This document shows positions 7,911 to 16,669 of a stretch of 64,000 nucleotides of DNA, in pieces. The first letter of the stretch is position 1. Every line of letters begins with the position of its first letter. Both the position numbers and the translations under genes were made by a program. Source of the stretch: Vibrio nitrifigilis (GTDB taxonomy: Bacteria > Pseudomonadota > Gammaproteobacteria > Enterobacterales > Vibrionaceae); contig NZ_JADPMR010000004.1 in NCBI RefSeq assembly GCF_015686695.1, forward strand, positions 558,001-622,000, read 5' to 3'. Under the pieces are notes generated by a model. The model searched no databases. It was not told the origin of the DNA and saw only the letters and a program-made list of their open reading frames with translations.

Positions 7911-8318
7911 ATGAAAAAAGAATTAAACCATAACTTACTTGATCAGCTAATGACGATTGCTGAGCGTAAAAAATGCCTCGATCACAATAGTGATTGGTTT
8001 CAAGGACCAGATACTTATCTATCTGGTCTGGTTAATGAAATTGCAGAAGTACGACAAGAAATAGAAAGTCGACGCACGGTTTATTTAGAAGATGAGCTCG
8101 GCGATGTACTTTGGGATTACGTCAATGTTTTAGTTGCACTTCGTGATAGTCATGGTATCGATGTGGAACGGGTGTTTCAACGTGCGGTGAATAAATACGA
8201 ACAACGTATTTCAGGGATTGAAAAAGATCAATTGTGGGATGACATTAAACAGATACAAGCAACCACTCTTGCTCAAGAGCATGCGATAGCAATATCTGCG
8301 ACAGAAAAGGATGAATAA
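7911..8318 (+). CDS. MazG-like nucleotide pyrophosphohydrolase
   Basis: This 135-residue all-alpha NTP pyrophosphohydrolase has the metal-binding pair: VNEIAEVRQEIE (ExxE-like) and EDELGDVLWDYVNV (ExxD). The family clears aberrant or modified nucleoside triphosphates to monophosphates. The length fits a single MazG domain. The DJ-1/PfpI gene begins nine bases after its stop, so they are probably cotranscribed. Confidence 0.82.
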   Translation: MKKELNHNLLDQLMTIAERKKCLDHNSDWFQGPDTYLSGLVNEIAEVRQEIESRRTVYLEDELGDVLWDYVNVLVALRDSHGIDVERVFQRAVNKYEQRISGIEKDQLWDDIKQIQATTLAQEHAIAISATEKDE

Positions 8319-8327
8319 AAACAAAGT

Positions 8328-8936
8328 ATGAATATTGGCATTTACGTCTACGAAAACTCAGAAGTACTCGATTTTAGCGGCCCCTTTGAAGTTTTTTCGA
8401 CGGCAGCACGTTTACGGCGACCTGATTGGAACGTCTTCACGTTAGGGCAAACACTCAGCCCTATTCAAGCTCGAGGAGGGTTTAATCATACCCCCAAGTT
8501 TTCGGTCGCGTCCCATCCACCCATTGATGTTTTAGTTGTGGTTGGTGGTGTCCATCATGATGAAATGGATAAAGCAGATGTAATTGCTTGGATAGTGGAT
8601 GTCGCACAGTCAGCACAATGGGTTACGTCTGTGTGTACTGGCGCATTTTTATTAGGCAAAGCTGGGCTGTTAGAGGGAAAAAAAGCCACCACACATTGGG
8701 AAGATCTACCGCAACTCAAACAGTTGTTTGCCAATACTCAAGTCATCTCGGACTCGCGTTGGGTGCAAGATGGTCATGTGGTGACGTCTGCGGGAATATC
8801 AGCAGGTATCGATATGTGTTTGTGGCTTGTAAGCCAGATAGCAGATTTAGAGCTTGCTGAGCTAACGGCAACGCAAATGGACTACGATTGGAAGACTGGA
8901 CCGAAAGCAGATCTACTCTTTAATGATTTCAGTTAA
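8328..8936 (+). CDS. DJ-1/PfpI-family protein (glutamine amidotransferase-like)
   Basis: This 202-residue protein starts with IGIYVYENSEVLDFSGPFEVF and has the nucleophile elbow VCTGAFLLGKAGLL with Cys about residue 103, then TTHW and SAGISAGID. This is the DJ-1/PfpI domain also used as the sensor part of GATase1-type AraC regulators, here without any DNA-binding domain. Possible roles are isonitrile hydratase-like or glyoxalase-like chemistry; neither is proven. Its 3' end overlaps glpD tail-to-tail by 24 bp. Confidence 0.8.
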   Translation: MNIGIYVYENSEVLDFSGPFEVFSTAARLRRPDWNVFTLGQTLSPIQARGGFNHTPKFSVASHPPIDVLVVVGGVHHDEMDKADVIAWIVDVAQSAQWVTSVCTGAFLLGKAGLLEGKKATTHWEDLPQLKQLFANTQVISDSRWVQDGHVVTSAGISAGIDMCLWLVSQIADLELAELTATQMDYDWKTGPKADLLFNDFS

Positions 8937-10523
8937 AGGTGACGTTGTCTCTGCTACTGTTCCTTGTTCCGAATTACGTTTCTGCCGTAGATAATTGTCC
9001 ACTATTGTTACTTGTTCTTCATTGGCCTCAATACCTAATTTCGTGCGGCGCCAAAGTACATCATCAACGTGATAGACATGCTCAAATTCTAATAAGTAGT
9101 CCACTTCTTTGGTAAATAGCCCAGGTATCAGCTCACTCCCTAAATCAGCCGTACAAGAAACGTTACGTAGTAGCGTCGTGCTAACGCGTGAACCGTAACT
9201 GGTGAGCCACCGCTGAATTAATTCTGAAGCAATGAAAGGGTAGGCTTGAGTGAGATCGTGATACAACATTGAGTAATCATAGTGCTCTGAACCTGGTAAG
9301 GTAGAGGGAATCTTTGGCTCTGGCTCAAGATTGGGTAAATATGGTTCGAGCTTTTCTAATGCCGCTTGAGCCAATTTTCTATACGTGGTGAGTTTGCCAC
9401 CGAATATCGACAAAATGGATGGACAAGATTCATCGAGTGCCAGAGTGTAGTCACGAGTAATCGCTTGTGGAGAATCGGATTCATCATCACATAATGGTCG
9501 CACACCACTATATTGGTAAACGATATCTTCGCGACGAATTTGGTGTTTGAAATGTTGGTTCACAATCTCGATGAGATAATCTTGTTCTTGTTCAGATATC
9601 GATGCTTCTCTTGGGTTACCGTGATATTCAACATCGGTGGTGCCGATTAATGAATATTTCTCCAAATAGGGGATGACGAATACGATTCGATGGTCGCTGT
9701 TTTGCAAAATATAAGCATAAGGTTCGTCATGAATTTGGGGTACAACGATATGGGATCCTTTAATCATGCGGACGCCATAAGGTGACGTTAACTGAGTTTG
9801 TTGAGTCAGAAAGGATTTCACCCATGGGCCAGTGGCATTGACTAACGTTTTGCTCATACGAGTTGAGCGAGTCTGCGTTCTTTGGTCGAATAACTCAACA
9901 TGCCATAACCCATCTTTGTGATAGGCTTTTTCTACTGTACAGTAGTTGCGAGTTTCGGCCCCATGTTCTTGTGCACTTAAAATGTTCAGAATCACTAAGC
10001 GGGCATCATCAACCCAGCAATCTGAATATTCGAATCCCTGCTTAAATGTATCTTTCACGACATTGGGATCAAGGGTGATACGATAGCTTTTCTCCAATGT
10101 TGAATCGGCTTGAGCGTCATGCGGTTTAATGATCGCTGGTGCTTTCCCTCTAAAACCTAAATGATCGTAAAGAAATAAGCCCATCCGAATCATCCAGGTG
10201 GGGCGCAAGTGGGGTTCATGAGGAAGACGAAATCGCATGGGTTTAACAAGGTGGGGCGCTTTTTTCAGTAGCACCTCGCGTTCAGCCAGAGCTTCACTGA
10301 CTAGACGAAATTCATAATGCTCTAAATATCGCAAGCCGCCATGAATCAGTTTTGAACTGGCTGATGAGGTAGCGCCAGCGAAATCTTGTGCATCGTAGAT
10401 TGCAACTTTTAGCCCTCTTTGACTGGCTTCTGCTGCAATTCCGGCTCCGTTAATTCCTCCGCCGACAACGATAATGTCGAAAATAGTCTCATGTTGTGGG
10501 TGAGCGGATGTTTTCGGCTGCAT
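8913..10523 (-). CDS. glpD: Aerobic glycerol-3-phosphate dehydrogenase GlpD
   Basis: This 536-residue FAD enzyme oxidises sn-glycerol 3-phosphate to dihydroxyacetone phosphate at the inner face of the cytoplasmic membrane and passes electrons to quinone. It shows the dinucleotide-binding motif IIVVGGGINGAGIA, the second conserved segment SSKLIHGGLRYLEHYEF, LVNATGPWV, and the C-terminal GGKLTTYRKLA plus a helical DAO_C domain. The size is close to E. coli GlpD, with a longer C-terminal tail. The usual glpF-glpK-glpR neighbours are absent, so it is a lone gene here. Confidence 0.93.
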   Translation of the reverse strand: MQPKTSAHPQHETIFDIIVVGGGINGAGIAAEASQRGLKVAIYDAQDFAGATSSASSKLIHGGLRYLEHYEFRLVSEALAEREVLLKKAPHLVKPMRFRLPHEPHLRPTWMIRMGLFLYDHLGFRGKAPAIIKPHDAQADSTLEKSYRITLDPNVVKDTFKQGFEYSDCWVDDARLVILNILSAQEHGAETRNYCTVEKAYHKDGLWHVELFDQRTQTRSTRMSKTLVNATGPWVKSFLTQQTQLTSPYGVRMIKGSHIVVPQIHDEPYAYILQNSDHRIVFVIPYLEKYSLIGTTDVEYHGNPREASISEQEQDYLIEIVNQHFKHQIRREDIVYQYSGVRPLCDDESDSPQAITRDYTLALDESCPSILSIFGGKLTTYRKLAQAALEKLEPYLPNLEPEPKIPSTLPGSEHYDYSMLYHDLTQAYPFIASELIQRWLTSYGSRVSTTLLRNVSCTADLGSELIPGLFTKEVDYLLEFEHVYHVDDVLWRRTKLGIEANEEQVTIVDNYLRQKRNSEQGTVAETTSPLTEIIKE

Positions 10524-10666
10524 TATAAAGCGTCCCTAGCTAGCGATCTCTCTTTCTATTAAAACGTTTTTTTTGCGTAAAAATCCATCACTTTCTATAA
10601 GTTATGATAGATGGCTCAATAATAAGGGTAGGCTAGAGATACTTAAATGACCTCTATAGGCATAAA

Positions 10667-10694
10667 AAAACCGCTTATTAAAATAAGCGGTTTT
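10667..10694 (-). terminator. Intrinsic terminator of the DUF3069-like gene
   Basis: AAAACCGCTTATT and AATAAGCGGTTTT form a 13-bp stem. On the minus strand the stem is followed by seven T, which fits termination just after the stop at 10712. The symmetry may also allow action on the plus strand. Confidence 0.85.
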
Positions 10695-10711
10695 GCATTG
10701 AGGGCGTTTGC

Positions 10712-11146
10712 TTAAGCAAACACTTCACGAAAATCACGTTTTAGAATAGGATCACGACGTGCCTTTTTCAGTTGCTTCATCATGTCTTTAACGCAGTTAT
10801 ACAGGACTTCGTCTAACATTTGAGTACGATAGTTTTCTTTATCTTCGTCACTCATGTCTTTTGGTAAATTGAGTGTTGGAAACTCTTCCATGACGTTCAT
10901 CCCTGCAAAAGCTTGGCTTACAGTGATGAGAGCATGAAACTGATCGAAGCTATCCAGGATATTTTGTGCACTGGCTGGTAGGCTATCCCAAGATTCGCGT
11001 ACAGCTTCTTCAGACACTTCGTGAATGGATTGAATCATGTGATACATGGCTTCGGGCACTTGCTCAAATTCGATCACATGACGTAGCTCAGGTGATAGAG
11101 ACTCCAAGTCTACAACTGGAGTTTCGGTTGGGGTGGTATCGGACAT
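10712..11146 (-). CDS. DUF3069-like conserved protein
   Basis: This 144-residue soluble, acidic and mostly helical protein has segments I recall from the DUF3069 family, which is restricted to Vibrio and near relatives: SPELRHVIEFEQVPEAMY, SIHEVSEEAVRESWDSLP and KKARRDPILKRDF. No catalytic motif is evident and its function is unknown. It has its own terminator and a Shine-Dalgarno GGATC-type region before ATG 11146, so it is likely monocistronic. It lies between glpD and a chemoreceptor gene with no functional link visible. Confidence 0.65.
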   Translation of the reverse strand: MSDTTPTETPVVDLESLSPELRHVIEFEQVPEAMYHMIQSIHEVSEEAVRESWDSLPASAQNILDSFDQFHALITVSQAFAGMNVMEEFPTLNLPKDMSDEDKENYRTQMLDEVLYNCVKDMMKQLKKARRDPILKRDFREVFA

Positions 11147-11298
11147 GATTGGTGATCCTAATTATGTAAAATGGCGATCCTAAAAAGTTCTCGGCAGAAG
11201 TCAATAAACATCGTTAATCAATCGGTTGCTTGGCGATATTTTCAGCGTTTCATTACATGGTTTGCGTTAGAAATGACGAACCAGACAGCATAAAGCCG

Positions 11299-11320
11299 CT
11301 AGCCCCACCATTGGGGCTAG
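11299..11320 (-). terminator. Stem-loop after the chemoreceptor gene
   Basis: CTAGCCCCA and TGGGGCTAG form a 9-bp GC-rich stem with a 4-base loop, nine bases past the chemoreceptor stop on the minus strand. The T-rich run after it is poor, so it may be a weak terminator. Confidence 0.55.
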
Positions 11321-11329
11321 AGAAAAATA

Positions 11330-13294
11330 TTAATTTGTTAATTTGAACTGTTTAACTCGGGACATAAGACGGGTTGACATATCCGCCAACTCTTCGCTGT
11401 TACGTTGTAATTCATGTGCGTCGTTTGCAGTATTCACGCTGATTTCTGTGGCATTATCAATGCTGCCACTGATAGCGCAGGTAGTTGCGTTTTGTTCTTC
11501 TATTGCTATCGCCACTTGGGAATTCGCATCATGCAGTTCATCAATGGTATTTTTAATCGTATCCATCGATTCTGTGACTTGATTGGCTTGGCAACTGGCG
11601 TGGGTTGTTGTGTCTTGACAGTGCACGACCGATGCATTCACTTGTTCGACGCTTTGTTGCAATTGTGCGATCAATGCTTCTATTTCGTCAGTGGATGTTT
11701 GAGTGCGATGAGACAGTGAGCGAACTTCATCGGCAACCACTGCAAAACCTCGGCCTTGTTCGCCCGCGCGAGCGGATTCGATTGCTGCATTTAAGGCGAG
11801 TAGGTTGGTCTGCTCAGCGATGCCATGAATGGTGGTGATGATGGAGCCAATGCTTTCTGATTGTTTAAGCAATTGCTGTGTGGTCGCTGCGCAATCATTC
11901 ATATCTTGATTGATGGTTGAAATACTGTTTAGCACGGCGCTGATGGTTTCAACGGTGATAGATGTTGATTCTGATGCACTACTGGTAAATTGTGAGGTTT
12001 GTTCTGCACTACACGCAATTTCTTCCGACGAGGCTGTCATTTGGTGTAGCGCGACACTAATCTGCTCCATTTCACCTTTCAACGTCGTCGTGGAATTATT
12101 TACATTACCAGCGATGTGATTCAGTGAGCCAGACATAGTGTTGACGCTGCCTGACGCATTACTGACTTCACCCATGACTTCTGCTAACGATTCGAATGAG
12201 AGGTTAAGGTGATGACTTAATGTCGTAAATTCGTCTTTTTTACGTAAATCTACGTCATTGCGGTAGGTGAGATCGCCGGCTGCAAGTGCTCGAATACCAA
12301 CGGTTAAACGATTCATCCCCGTATTGATCATCCTTGAGCAGCCCACTGAGCAAACTATTGCTGTCAGTAACGCAACCCCAGTGAGAATCTCGATAAGTAA
12401 TTGAAACAGTGCTTTCTCTTGTGCAATCACGTTGGCTTCATACTGCTGCATTTCGAGTAAATCGGCTTTTATCATTTCAATGTTATCAGCCGCACGACTG
12501 CCAAATTCGGCAAGTTGCTGCTTCTCTTGCAATAAGATGACAATGAGCGACTTAAGTTTATCGAAAGCGGCTAAGAAAAGTTTTTCATGTTTTTCAAAGT
12601 CAGTAAACAACGCACGCTCTTGCCCATTATGTAATTGAGATTTAACGGATTGTAGGTATTTGGGTAACTCTCCACTCACTAAATGTTCAAATTCTTTTGT
12701 GTCGTGCTGGCTATCGTAGATGGCTTCGATTGCTTTGACTTCGATTGACAGCATGACTTCAAGAAGTTTGGCAATGGCATATTCAAAGTTAGAATCTTGA
12801 GATTGTTTGGCAGTAATCAGGAGGTTATCGAGATCTTGTTTAACAATTTTAAACTCTTTTAAAAATTGATTTTGGTAAATGTCATCAAAGCTATGAATCT
12901 GCTCAATCACCTTTTCAAATAGTGCGACGTAAGAATGAATATCCTTCGATAACTGCTCAGCTTCTTCAGTCAGTTTAGGGTTCGTTTTCAGGATCGGGCT
13001 GTGTTCTAGCGTATTTAATGCCTTTTCGAGCTTGAGGCGTTCGCTATTAAACATGGCTAGCTCTTCATCTAAGTGGTCAAAAAAGAATTGGGTCGCGGAG
13101 ATACGCGCACTTAGAAAGGTAGACTGTACGTCACTAACTAGCGCGAATAGATGCGATTCCTTCAATACGTGTTTAAATGCGGTAGCGGAGTGGTTTAAAC
13201 CGATCAGCGATGTACCAGAAGTGAATGCAAAACTGACCACACACACACTAAAGCCGAGTATCACTTTAGTTCTTACTGATTGCCAATTAATCAT
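11330..13294 (-). CDS. Methyl-accepting chemotaxis protein
   Basis: This transmembrane chemoreceptor of about 654 residues has a TM1 near residues 10-32, a long helical periplasmic sensor region of about 270 residues, and a TM2 (LLIEILTGVALLTAIVCSV). A HAMP domain follows, with RALAAGDLTYR, then a methylation-helix/signalling domain with the conserved hairpin NLLALNAAIESARAGEQGRG. It should couple ligand sensing to CheA/CheW. I choose ATG 13294 because GGGAG lies five bases upstream; ATGs at 13309 and 13312 are poorly spaced. There is no C-terminal CheR-docking pentapeptide. A CRP-like palindrome lies 91 bp upstream. Confidence 0.93.
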   Translation of the reverse strand: MINWQSVRTKVILGFSVCVVSFAFTSGTSLIGLNHSATAFKHVLKESHLFALVSDVQSTFLSARISATQFFFDHLDEELAMFNSERLKLEKALNTLEHSPILKTNPKLTEEAEQLSKDIHSYVALFEKVIEQIHSFDDIYQNQFLKEFKIVKQDLDNLLITAKQSQDSNFEYAIAKLLEVMLSIEVKAIEAIYDSQHDTKEFEHLVSGELPKYLQSVKSQLHNGQERALFTDFEKHEKLFLAAFDKLKSLIVILLQEKQQLAEFGSRAADNIEMIKADLLEMQQYEANVIAQEKALFQLLIEILTGVALLTAIVCSVGCSRMINTGMNRLTVGIRALAAGDLTYRNDVDLRKKDEFTTLSHHLNLSFESLAEVMGEVSNASGSVNTMSGSLNHIAGNVNNSTTTLKGEMEQISVALHQMTASSEEIACSAEQTSQFTSSASESTSITVETISAVLNSISTINQDMNDCAATTQQLLKQSESIGSIITTIHGIAEQTNLLALNAAIESARAGEQGRGFAVVADEVRSLSHRTQTSTDEIEALIAQLQQSVEQVNASVVHCQDTTTHASCQANQVTESMDTIKNTIDELHDANSQVAIAIEEQNATTCAISGSIDNATEISVNTANDAHELQRNSEELADMSTRLMSRVKQFKLTN

Positions 13295-13384
13295 ACGCAC
13301 TCCCAACATCACCTTCTGATGTAAAAAATTATTTTTGCGACCTAGTTATTATGATTGAGCTTGATGTAAACAAAATATGTTGCT

Positions 13385-13402
13385 AGGTGATGTGTATCAC
13401 CT
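13385..13402. promoter_or_regulatory. CRP-like palindrome upstream of the chemoreceptor
   Basis: AGGTGATGTGTATCACCT is a perfect 7-bp inverted repeat around GTGT. It contains GTGA-N6-TCAC, the core of a cAMP-CRP site, with G in place of the outer T. It lies 91 bp before the chemoreceptor start and 160 bp before the divergent GNAT start. Confidence 0.5.
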
Positions 13403-13560
13403 TTGATAGCAAATACATCTTTGTGGGTGTCTTATAATTAAGAAAAAAGGGTTATATCTTCATTCATGTTGATGATAAAGAGGGATAGTTTACGATGTTT
13501 TTATATCTAACACTATGATATAAAGAACAAAATTAAGACATTACTCTAAAAGGATAACTA

Positions 13561-14079
13561 ATGAGATTGATCGCGCCTTCTACTTTATATCAACAGCAAT
13601 TCATTGCTTTTTACCGAGAAATAGAGGCGGCTGGAGAAGAAAACCGTGAGCTATACCAACCAGCTCAAGAGGATTTTCAAAATTACGTTAACGAGATCAC
13701 GCTGCATGTGCAGGGAAAGAATTTGCCGGAAGGGTGGGGGCCGAGCTCAACATTTTGGATGGTGGATGACAGTGATAACATTGTTGGCGTGGTAAGAATT
13801 CGTCACAATATAAACGCCCCAATATTGCGTAATGAAATTGGCCATATCGGCTATGACATCGCGCCCTCATGTCGCAGAAAAGGTTACGGCACTCTGATTC
13901 TTAAGATGGCTTTGAGTCAAGCACATGAACTGGGTATCAGTAAATTAAGGCTGACAGCCGATGAAAATAACCTTGGTTCGCGCAAAATTATCGAACGCAA
14001 TGGTGGTATGTTGGATGAGCTTAAGCAAAGTGATGAATTTAATCGCAGAACAGCGACTTATTGGATAGATATTAAATAG
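13561..14079 (+). CDS. GNAT N-acetyltransferase
   Basis: This 172-residue acetyltransferase has HIGYDIAPSCRRKGYGTLI (RRKGYG acetyl-CoA loop) and the ending ENNLGSRKIIERNGG, typical of the YkkB/phosphinothricin-like GNATs often annotated as predicted acetyltransferases. AAAGGATAACTA precedes ATG 13561. It is divergent from the chemoreceptor gene. The acceptor is unknown. Confidence 0.82.
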   Translation: MRLIAPSTLYQQQFIAFYREIEAAGEENRELYQPAQEDFQNYVNEITLHVQGKNLPEGWGPSSTFWMVDDSDNIVGVVRIRHNINAPILRNEIGHIGYDIAPSCRRKGYGTLILKMALSQAHELGISKLRLTADENNLGSRKIIERNGGMLDELKQSDEFNRRTATYWIDIK

Positions 14080-14211
14080 AATTATTAACAGTATTACAGG
14101 TTGTTAATATTTTCATAAATAGATAATTAATGAATCTGATAAATATAATTATAATAAATATAAATTTTGATAACTTTTCTTATCATAAATATTTTTATCA
14201 AAACAATAGGA

Positions 14212-14231
14212 CTGGGGAAATAAAATCCCCC
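14212..14231 (-). terminator. Possible stem-loop after the 60-residue gene
   Basis: GGGGA and TCCCC enclose a short A-rich loop about 30 bp beyond the stop at 14262. The stem is short and the T-tract is poor, so it is only a weak candidate. Confidence 0.3.
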
Positions 14232-14261
14232 AAGCATCCCGAATGTTTTTTATATGATGGT

Positions 14262-14444
14262 TTAGTTGCTGAATTGTAATTCGCCACGCTCGTTTTTCCA
14301 TAAATGAGCTTTGTTGGTTTTAATTAGATGCGCAGCAGCGGCGGGGCTCACAGCGGCAGTTTGTCCTTTGCTGCATATTGTTGGAGTATCCCATTCGTTA
14401 TCACGATAAAGACCTGCTTCGTCATATTCAATTACTACTTTCAT
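14262..14444 (-). CDS. Small uncharacterised protein (60 aa)
   Basis: I do not recognise a family. The protein starts MKVVIEYDEAGLYRDNEW and contains a central QTAAVSPAAAAHLIKTNKA segment that could form a helix, then LWKNERGELQF. A good ribosome binding site (AGAGG, seven bases before ATG) supports translation. The layout, a short beta start followed by a V-S-x-A-A-A-H-L-I-x-x-x-K-A motif, resembles small phage structural or head-associated proteins, but this is only an impression. It stands alone in AT-rich surroundings. Confidence 0.55.
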   Translation of the reverse strand: MKVVIEYDEAGLYRDNEWDTPTICSKGQTAAVSPAAAAHLIKTNKAHLWKNERGELQFSN

Positions 14445-14647
14445 AGGAACCTCTTTTTATTTAAATGCCGAGTAACTTCTTGTTACATTAATATCGTTCA
14501 GGAAGAAAATCATCTAATAAAAATGAAAATTAAGTTTAATAAATAGTGTTTTTAATAAGTGCTTTAGTAATCACTAAACATTTTGTTTCATAATCATTGC
14601 TAAATATTACATAGACTTATCACTGTTATTTACCACGGATATGGTTG

Positions 14648-14663
14648 TGTGATTATGGTCACA
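14648..14663. promoter_or_regulatory. cAMP-CRP binding site
   Basis: TGTGATTATGGTCACA matches the CRP consensus TGTGA-N6-TCACA exactly in both half sites. It lies 204 bp from the leftward 60-residue gene and 285 bp from the rightward Nudix gene, so the target is not obvious. Confidence 0.65.
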
Positions 14664-14811
14664 TCTTCGTGTGGAATGAGATGTATAACGATTTTTTGTT
14701 GGATTTTTTATAAAAAATGTGTCAACCAAGAGAGGTAGCAGGGAAATGCGAGCGATTGTTGGACGGAGTTAGGGCCATTTCACGCTATTTGGCGAGATAA
14801 CATACTGAATA

Positions 14812-14831
14812 GTGTTCCAAAAATGGAACAC
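14812..14831. promoter_or_regulatory. GTGTTCC-N6-GGAACAC operator-like palindrome
   Basis: Perfect 7-bp arms separated by AAAAAT, just upstream of the TTGACA of a possible Nudix-gene promoter. It resembles an operator of a dimeric repressor rather than a terminator, because no T-tract follows. Confidence 0.4.
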
Positions 14832-14948
14832 GCGTCCGCTTTGCCGGTCTTGACATAAATTTGTTTTGATCTCACGCATTAGAGTGGTTATGTTATTGAT
14901 AATTCAGCGCTATAGGTAGTCGCTAATCACTATATAAAGGAGTGAATC

Positions 14949-15359
14949 ATGACAGAGCATGCCTGTGTTTCTTTTATGTTGATCAAGGATGGCGAAATTC
15001 TTGTTGAACAACGATCAATGACAAAAGAGCACGATGCCGGTTTAATTGCGATTCCTGGTGGTCACATGGAACCTGGAGAGAATCCAGAGCAAACTCTCGT
15101 CCGTGAGATGGCAGAAGAGCTGGAAGTGACACCGACTGACTATCGTTATTTATGTACTTTGTATCACTTAACGACAGAGACTCAGAAAATTCATTACTAT
15201 GTAATTAATAGTTGGGAAGGGACGATCAGTGCTCAAGAAGCTGATGAAGTGTATTGGAGAGAATTGTCGACGGCGAATCTTGATATTGGATCTGATCGTT
15301 CTGCTGTAAACGAATACTTTCGTGTAATAAAAACACAACCTGACTTTTTTGTAGCGTAA
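14949..15359 (+). CDS. Nudix hydrolase, MutT-like
   Basis: This 136-residue single-domain Nudix protein has the box GGHMEPGENPEQTLVREMAEELEV at about residues 37-60. The glutamates that bind metal (REMAEE) are present, but the usual G in EExGU is replaced by E. AAAGGAG precedes the ATG. Likely substrates are nucleoside diphosphate derivatives. psiE starts 24 bp after the stop, so the two may be cotranscribed. Confidence 0.82.
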   Translation: MTEHACVSFMLIKDGEILVEQRSMTKEHDAGLIAIPGGHMEPGENPEQTLVREMAEELEVTPTDYRYLCTLYHLTTETQKIHYYVINSWEGTISAQEADEVYWRELSTANLDIGSDRSAVNEYFRVIKTQPDFFVA

Positions 15360-15383
15360 TCTTAAAGATATTTAGGGATAAAT

Positions 15384-15785
15384 ATGAATAAAATTAGGAA
15401 GTTGGGCTATCAGTACCTAAATATGATAGAAGATTTAGGTTTATTGTTGATCGCGGTACTGACCGTGATTGCCATGGGAACGGAAGTCGTGACCATTTAT
15501 CAGCAAAAAGCAGTCATGCTCGGCGATTTATTGTTGCTCTTTATCTACTTAGAAGTACTTGCGATGGTTGGGCTCTATCTGAAAAGTGGGCGGTTACCTG
15601 TGAGAATGCCGCTTTATATCGTCATTGTGGCCTTAGCTCGATATATGGCACTCGATATGAAGAATTTAGACGCGATTAACATGATCAGTATTTCGGCAGC
15701 TATTTTAATTGTTGCAACGTCAATCCTAGTGATTCGATTTGGACACAAAAAATTCCCCTATGGGGATAGCGATGCCGATCAGTAA
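15384..15785 (+). CDS. psiE: PsiE-family inner membrane protein
   Basis: This 133-residue protein has four hydrophobic segments and the PsiE pattern: the N-terminal helix LGLLLIAVLTVIAMGTEVV, then LLLLFIYLEVLAMVGLYLKSGRLPVRMPLYI and a conserved RYMALD segment. In E. coli psiE is induced by phosphate starvation; its biochemical role is unknown. No Pho box was recognised here. It follows the Nudix gene by 24 bp and is closed by a strong terminator. Confidence 0.85.
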   Translation: MNKIRKLGYQYLNMIEDLGLLLIAVLTVIAMGTEVVTIYQQKAVMLGDLLLLFIYLEVLAMVGLYLKSGRLPVRMPLYIVIVALARYMALDMKNLDAINMISISAAILIVATSILVIRFGHKKFPYGDSDADQ

Positions 15786-15802
15786 GCGATTCTCTCGATT
15801 AG

Positions 15803-15826
15803 AGCGCCAGCAATGGCGCTTTTTTT
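15803..15826 (+). terminator. Intrinsic terminator after psiE
   Basis: AGCGCCA-GCAA-TGGCGCT forms a GC-rich 7-bp stem followed by six T, 18 bp past the psiE stop. Confidence 0.88.
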
Positions 15827-15952
15827 ATGCCTTCCTAAAAGATGTGTCCTTGTTAAACGCTTTTATTAAATGTTGCGCTGAAATAGTATGAGGTAAAGAT
15901 AAGGTTATGATATTATTGTTTTTTCTTTATTGTAACTAAGCAAGGATTGGCA

Positions 15953-16501
15953 ATGCCGCTGATTACTACCCCCAGAACGATTATTGATGTGCTAACGGTC
16001 GATGATGCGCAAGCACTGCAACATTATTATGTCAGTAATAAAGAACATTTAGCGCCATGGGAGCCCGTGAGAGATGATGATTACTTTTCCTTAATCAACA
16101 TGCAGCAATTGATAGCACAAGGGATTGAGGGCTTTGCACAGAAGTCTAATTTTCGTTTTGTCGCCTTTACGCCAGATCGCAACACGATTATCGGTTGCGC
16201 GAACTTTACTGGTGTGATGAGAGGTGTTTTTCAAGCGTGCTTTTTAGGCTACAGCATCGATAAGCAGTTTGAAGGTCAAGGGTATATGACGGAAATATTG
16301 GATGGGACTATTCAATATATGTTTGAGCATGAAAAATTGCATCGCATCATGGCGAGCTATATGCCAAAGAATAAGGCCAGTGCCCGTGTATTAGAAAAGT
16401 GCCAATTTGAAGAAGAAGGTTATGCTCGTCAGTACCTGAAAATTGCTGGATGTTGGGAAGATCATGTGATGACTGCAAGACTCAATCCTAACTTTGAATA
16501 G
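15953..16501 (+). CDS. rimJ: Ribosomal protein S5 alanine N-acetyltransferase RimJ
   Basis: The protein of about 182 residues is close to E. coli RimJ: it shares the HLAPWEPVRD, the IIGCANFTGVMRGVFQACFLGYSID stretch and the HRIMASYMPKNKASARVLEKCQFEEEGYA region. RimJ acetylates the N-terminal alanine of ribosomal protein S5 and assists 30S maturation. AAGGA lies seven bases before ATG 15953; the in-frame TTG at 15947 would be too close to it. It is monocistronic as far as can be seen, with a weak inverted repeat (TTACCG..CGGTA) after the stop. Confidence 0.88.
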   Translation: MPLITTPRTIIDVLTVDDAQALQHYYVSNKEHLAPWEPVRDDDYFSLINMQQLIAQGIEGFAQKSNFRFVAFTPDRNTIIGCANFTGVMRGVFQACFLGYSIDKQFEGQGYMTEILDGTIQYMFEHEKLHRIMASYMPKNKASARVLEKCQFEEEGYARQYLKIAGCWEDHVMTARLNPNFE

Positions 16502-16669
16502 AGATCACGTGTTACCGTATATTTCGCGGTATAAATATTCCATGTGTGATGTGAGGCTAATTTTTAACCTTTTTGATATTTTTGTCATCAATATTTCTTG
16601 GTTATAGTTAGACGAAAGAACTGGGTTGTCGGGTGAGTTCTTGTCTTCTTATAACTAGGAGGCGACAAG

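Larger units (their letters stand above)
14445..14948. other. AT-rich intergenic region with CRP site and a second palindrome
   Basis: This 504-bp gap separates two divergent genes. It holds a perfect CRP-type site at 14648-14663, a GTGTTCC/GGAACAC palindrome at 14812-14831 and a TTGACA at 14850-14855 that could be a -35 box for the Nudix gene, although a matching -10 at normal spacing is not clear. I see no coding sequence in it. Confidence 0.5.

Noticed and set aside
1..9000. Possible integron cassette array (many small accessory enzymes in one direction)
   Set aside because: No repeated attC-type palindromes with GTTRRRY/RYYYAAC cores were found between the genes; gaps differ in size and the recurrent palindrome is the dispersed element, which also occurs outside this region. 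No integrase is present.
11343..12638. Several plus-strand frames opposite the chemoreceptor gene
   Set aside because: They are antisense shadows of the MCP coding sequence; cysteine-rich nonsense composition and no start signals.
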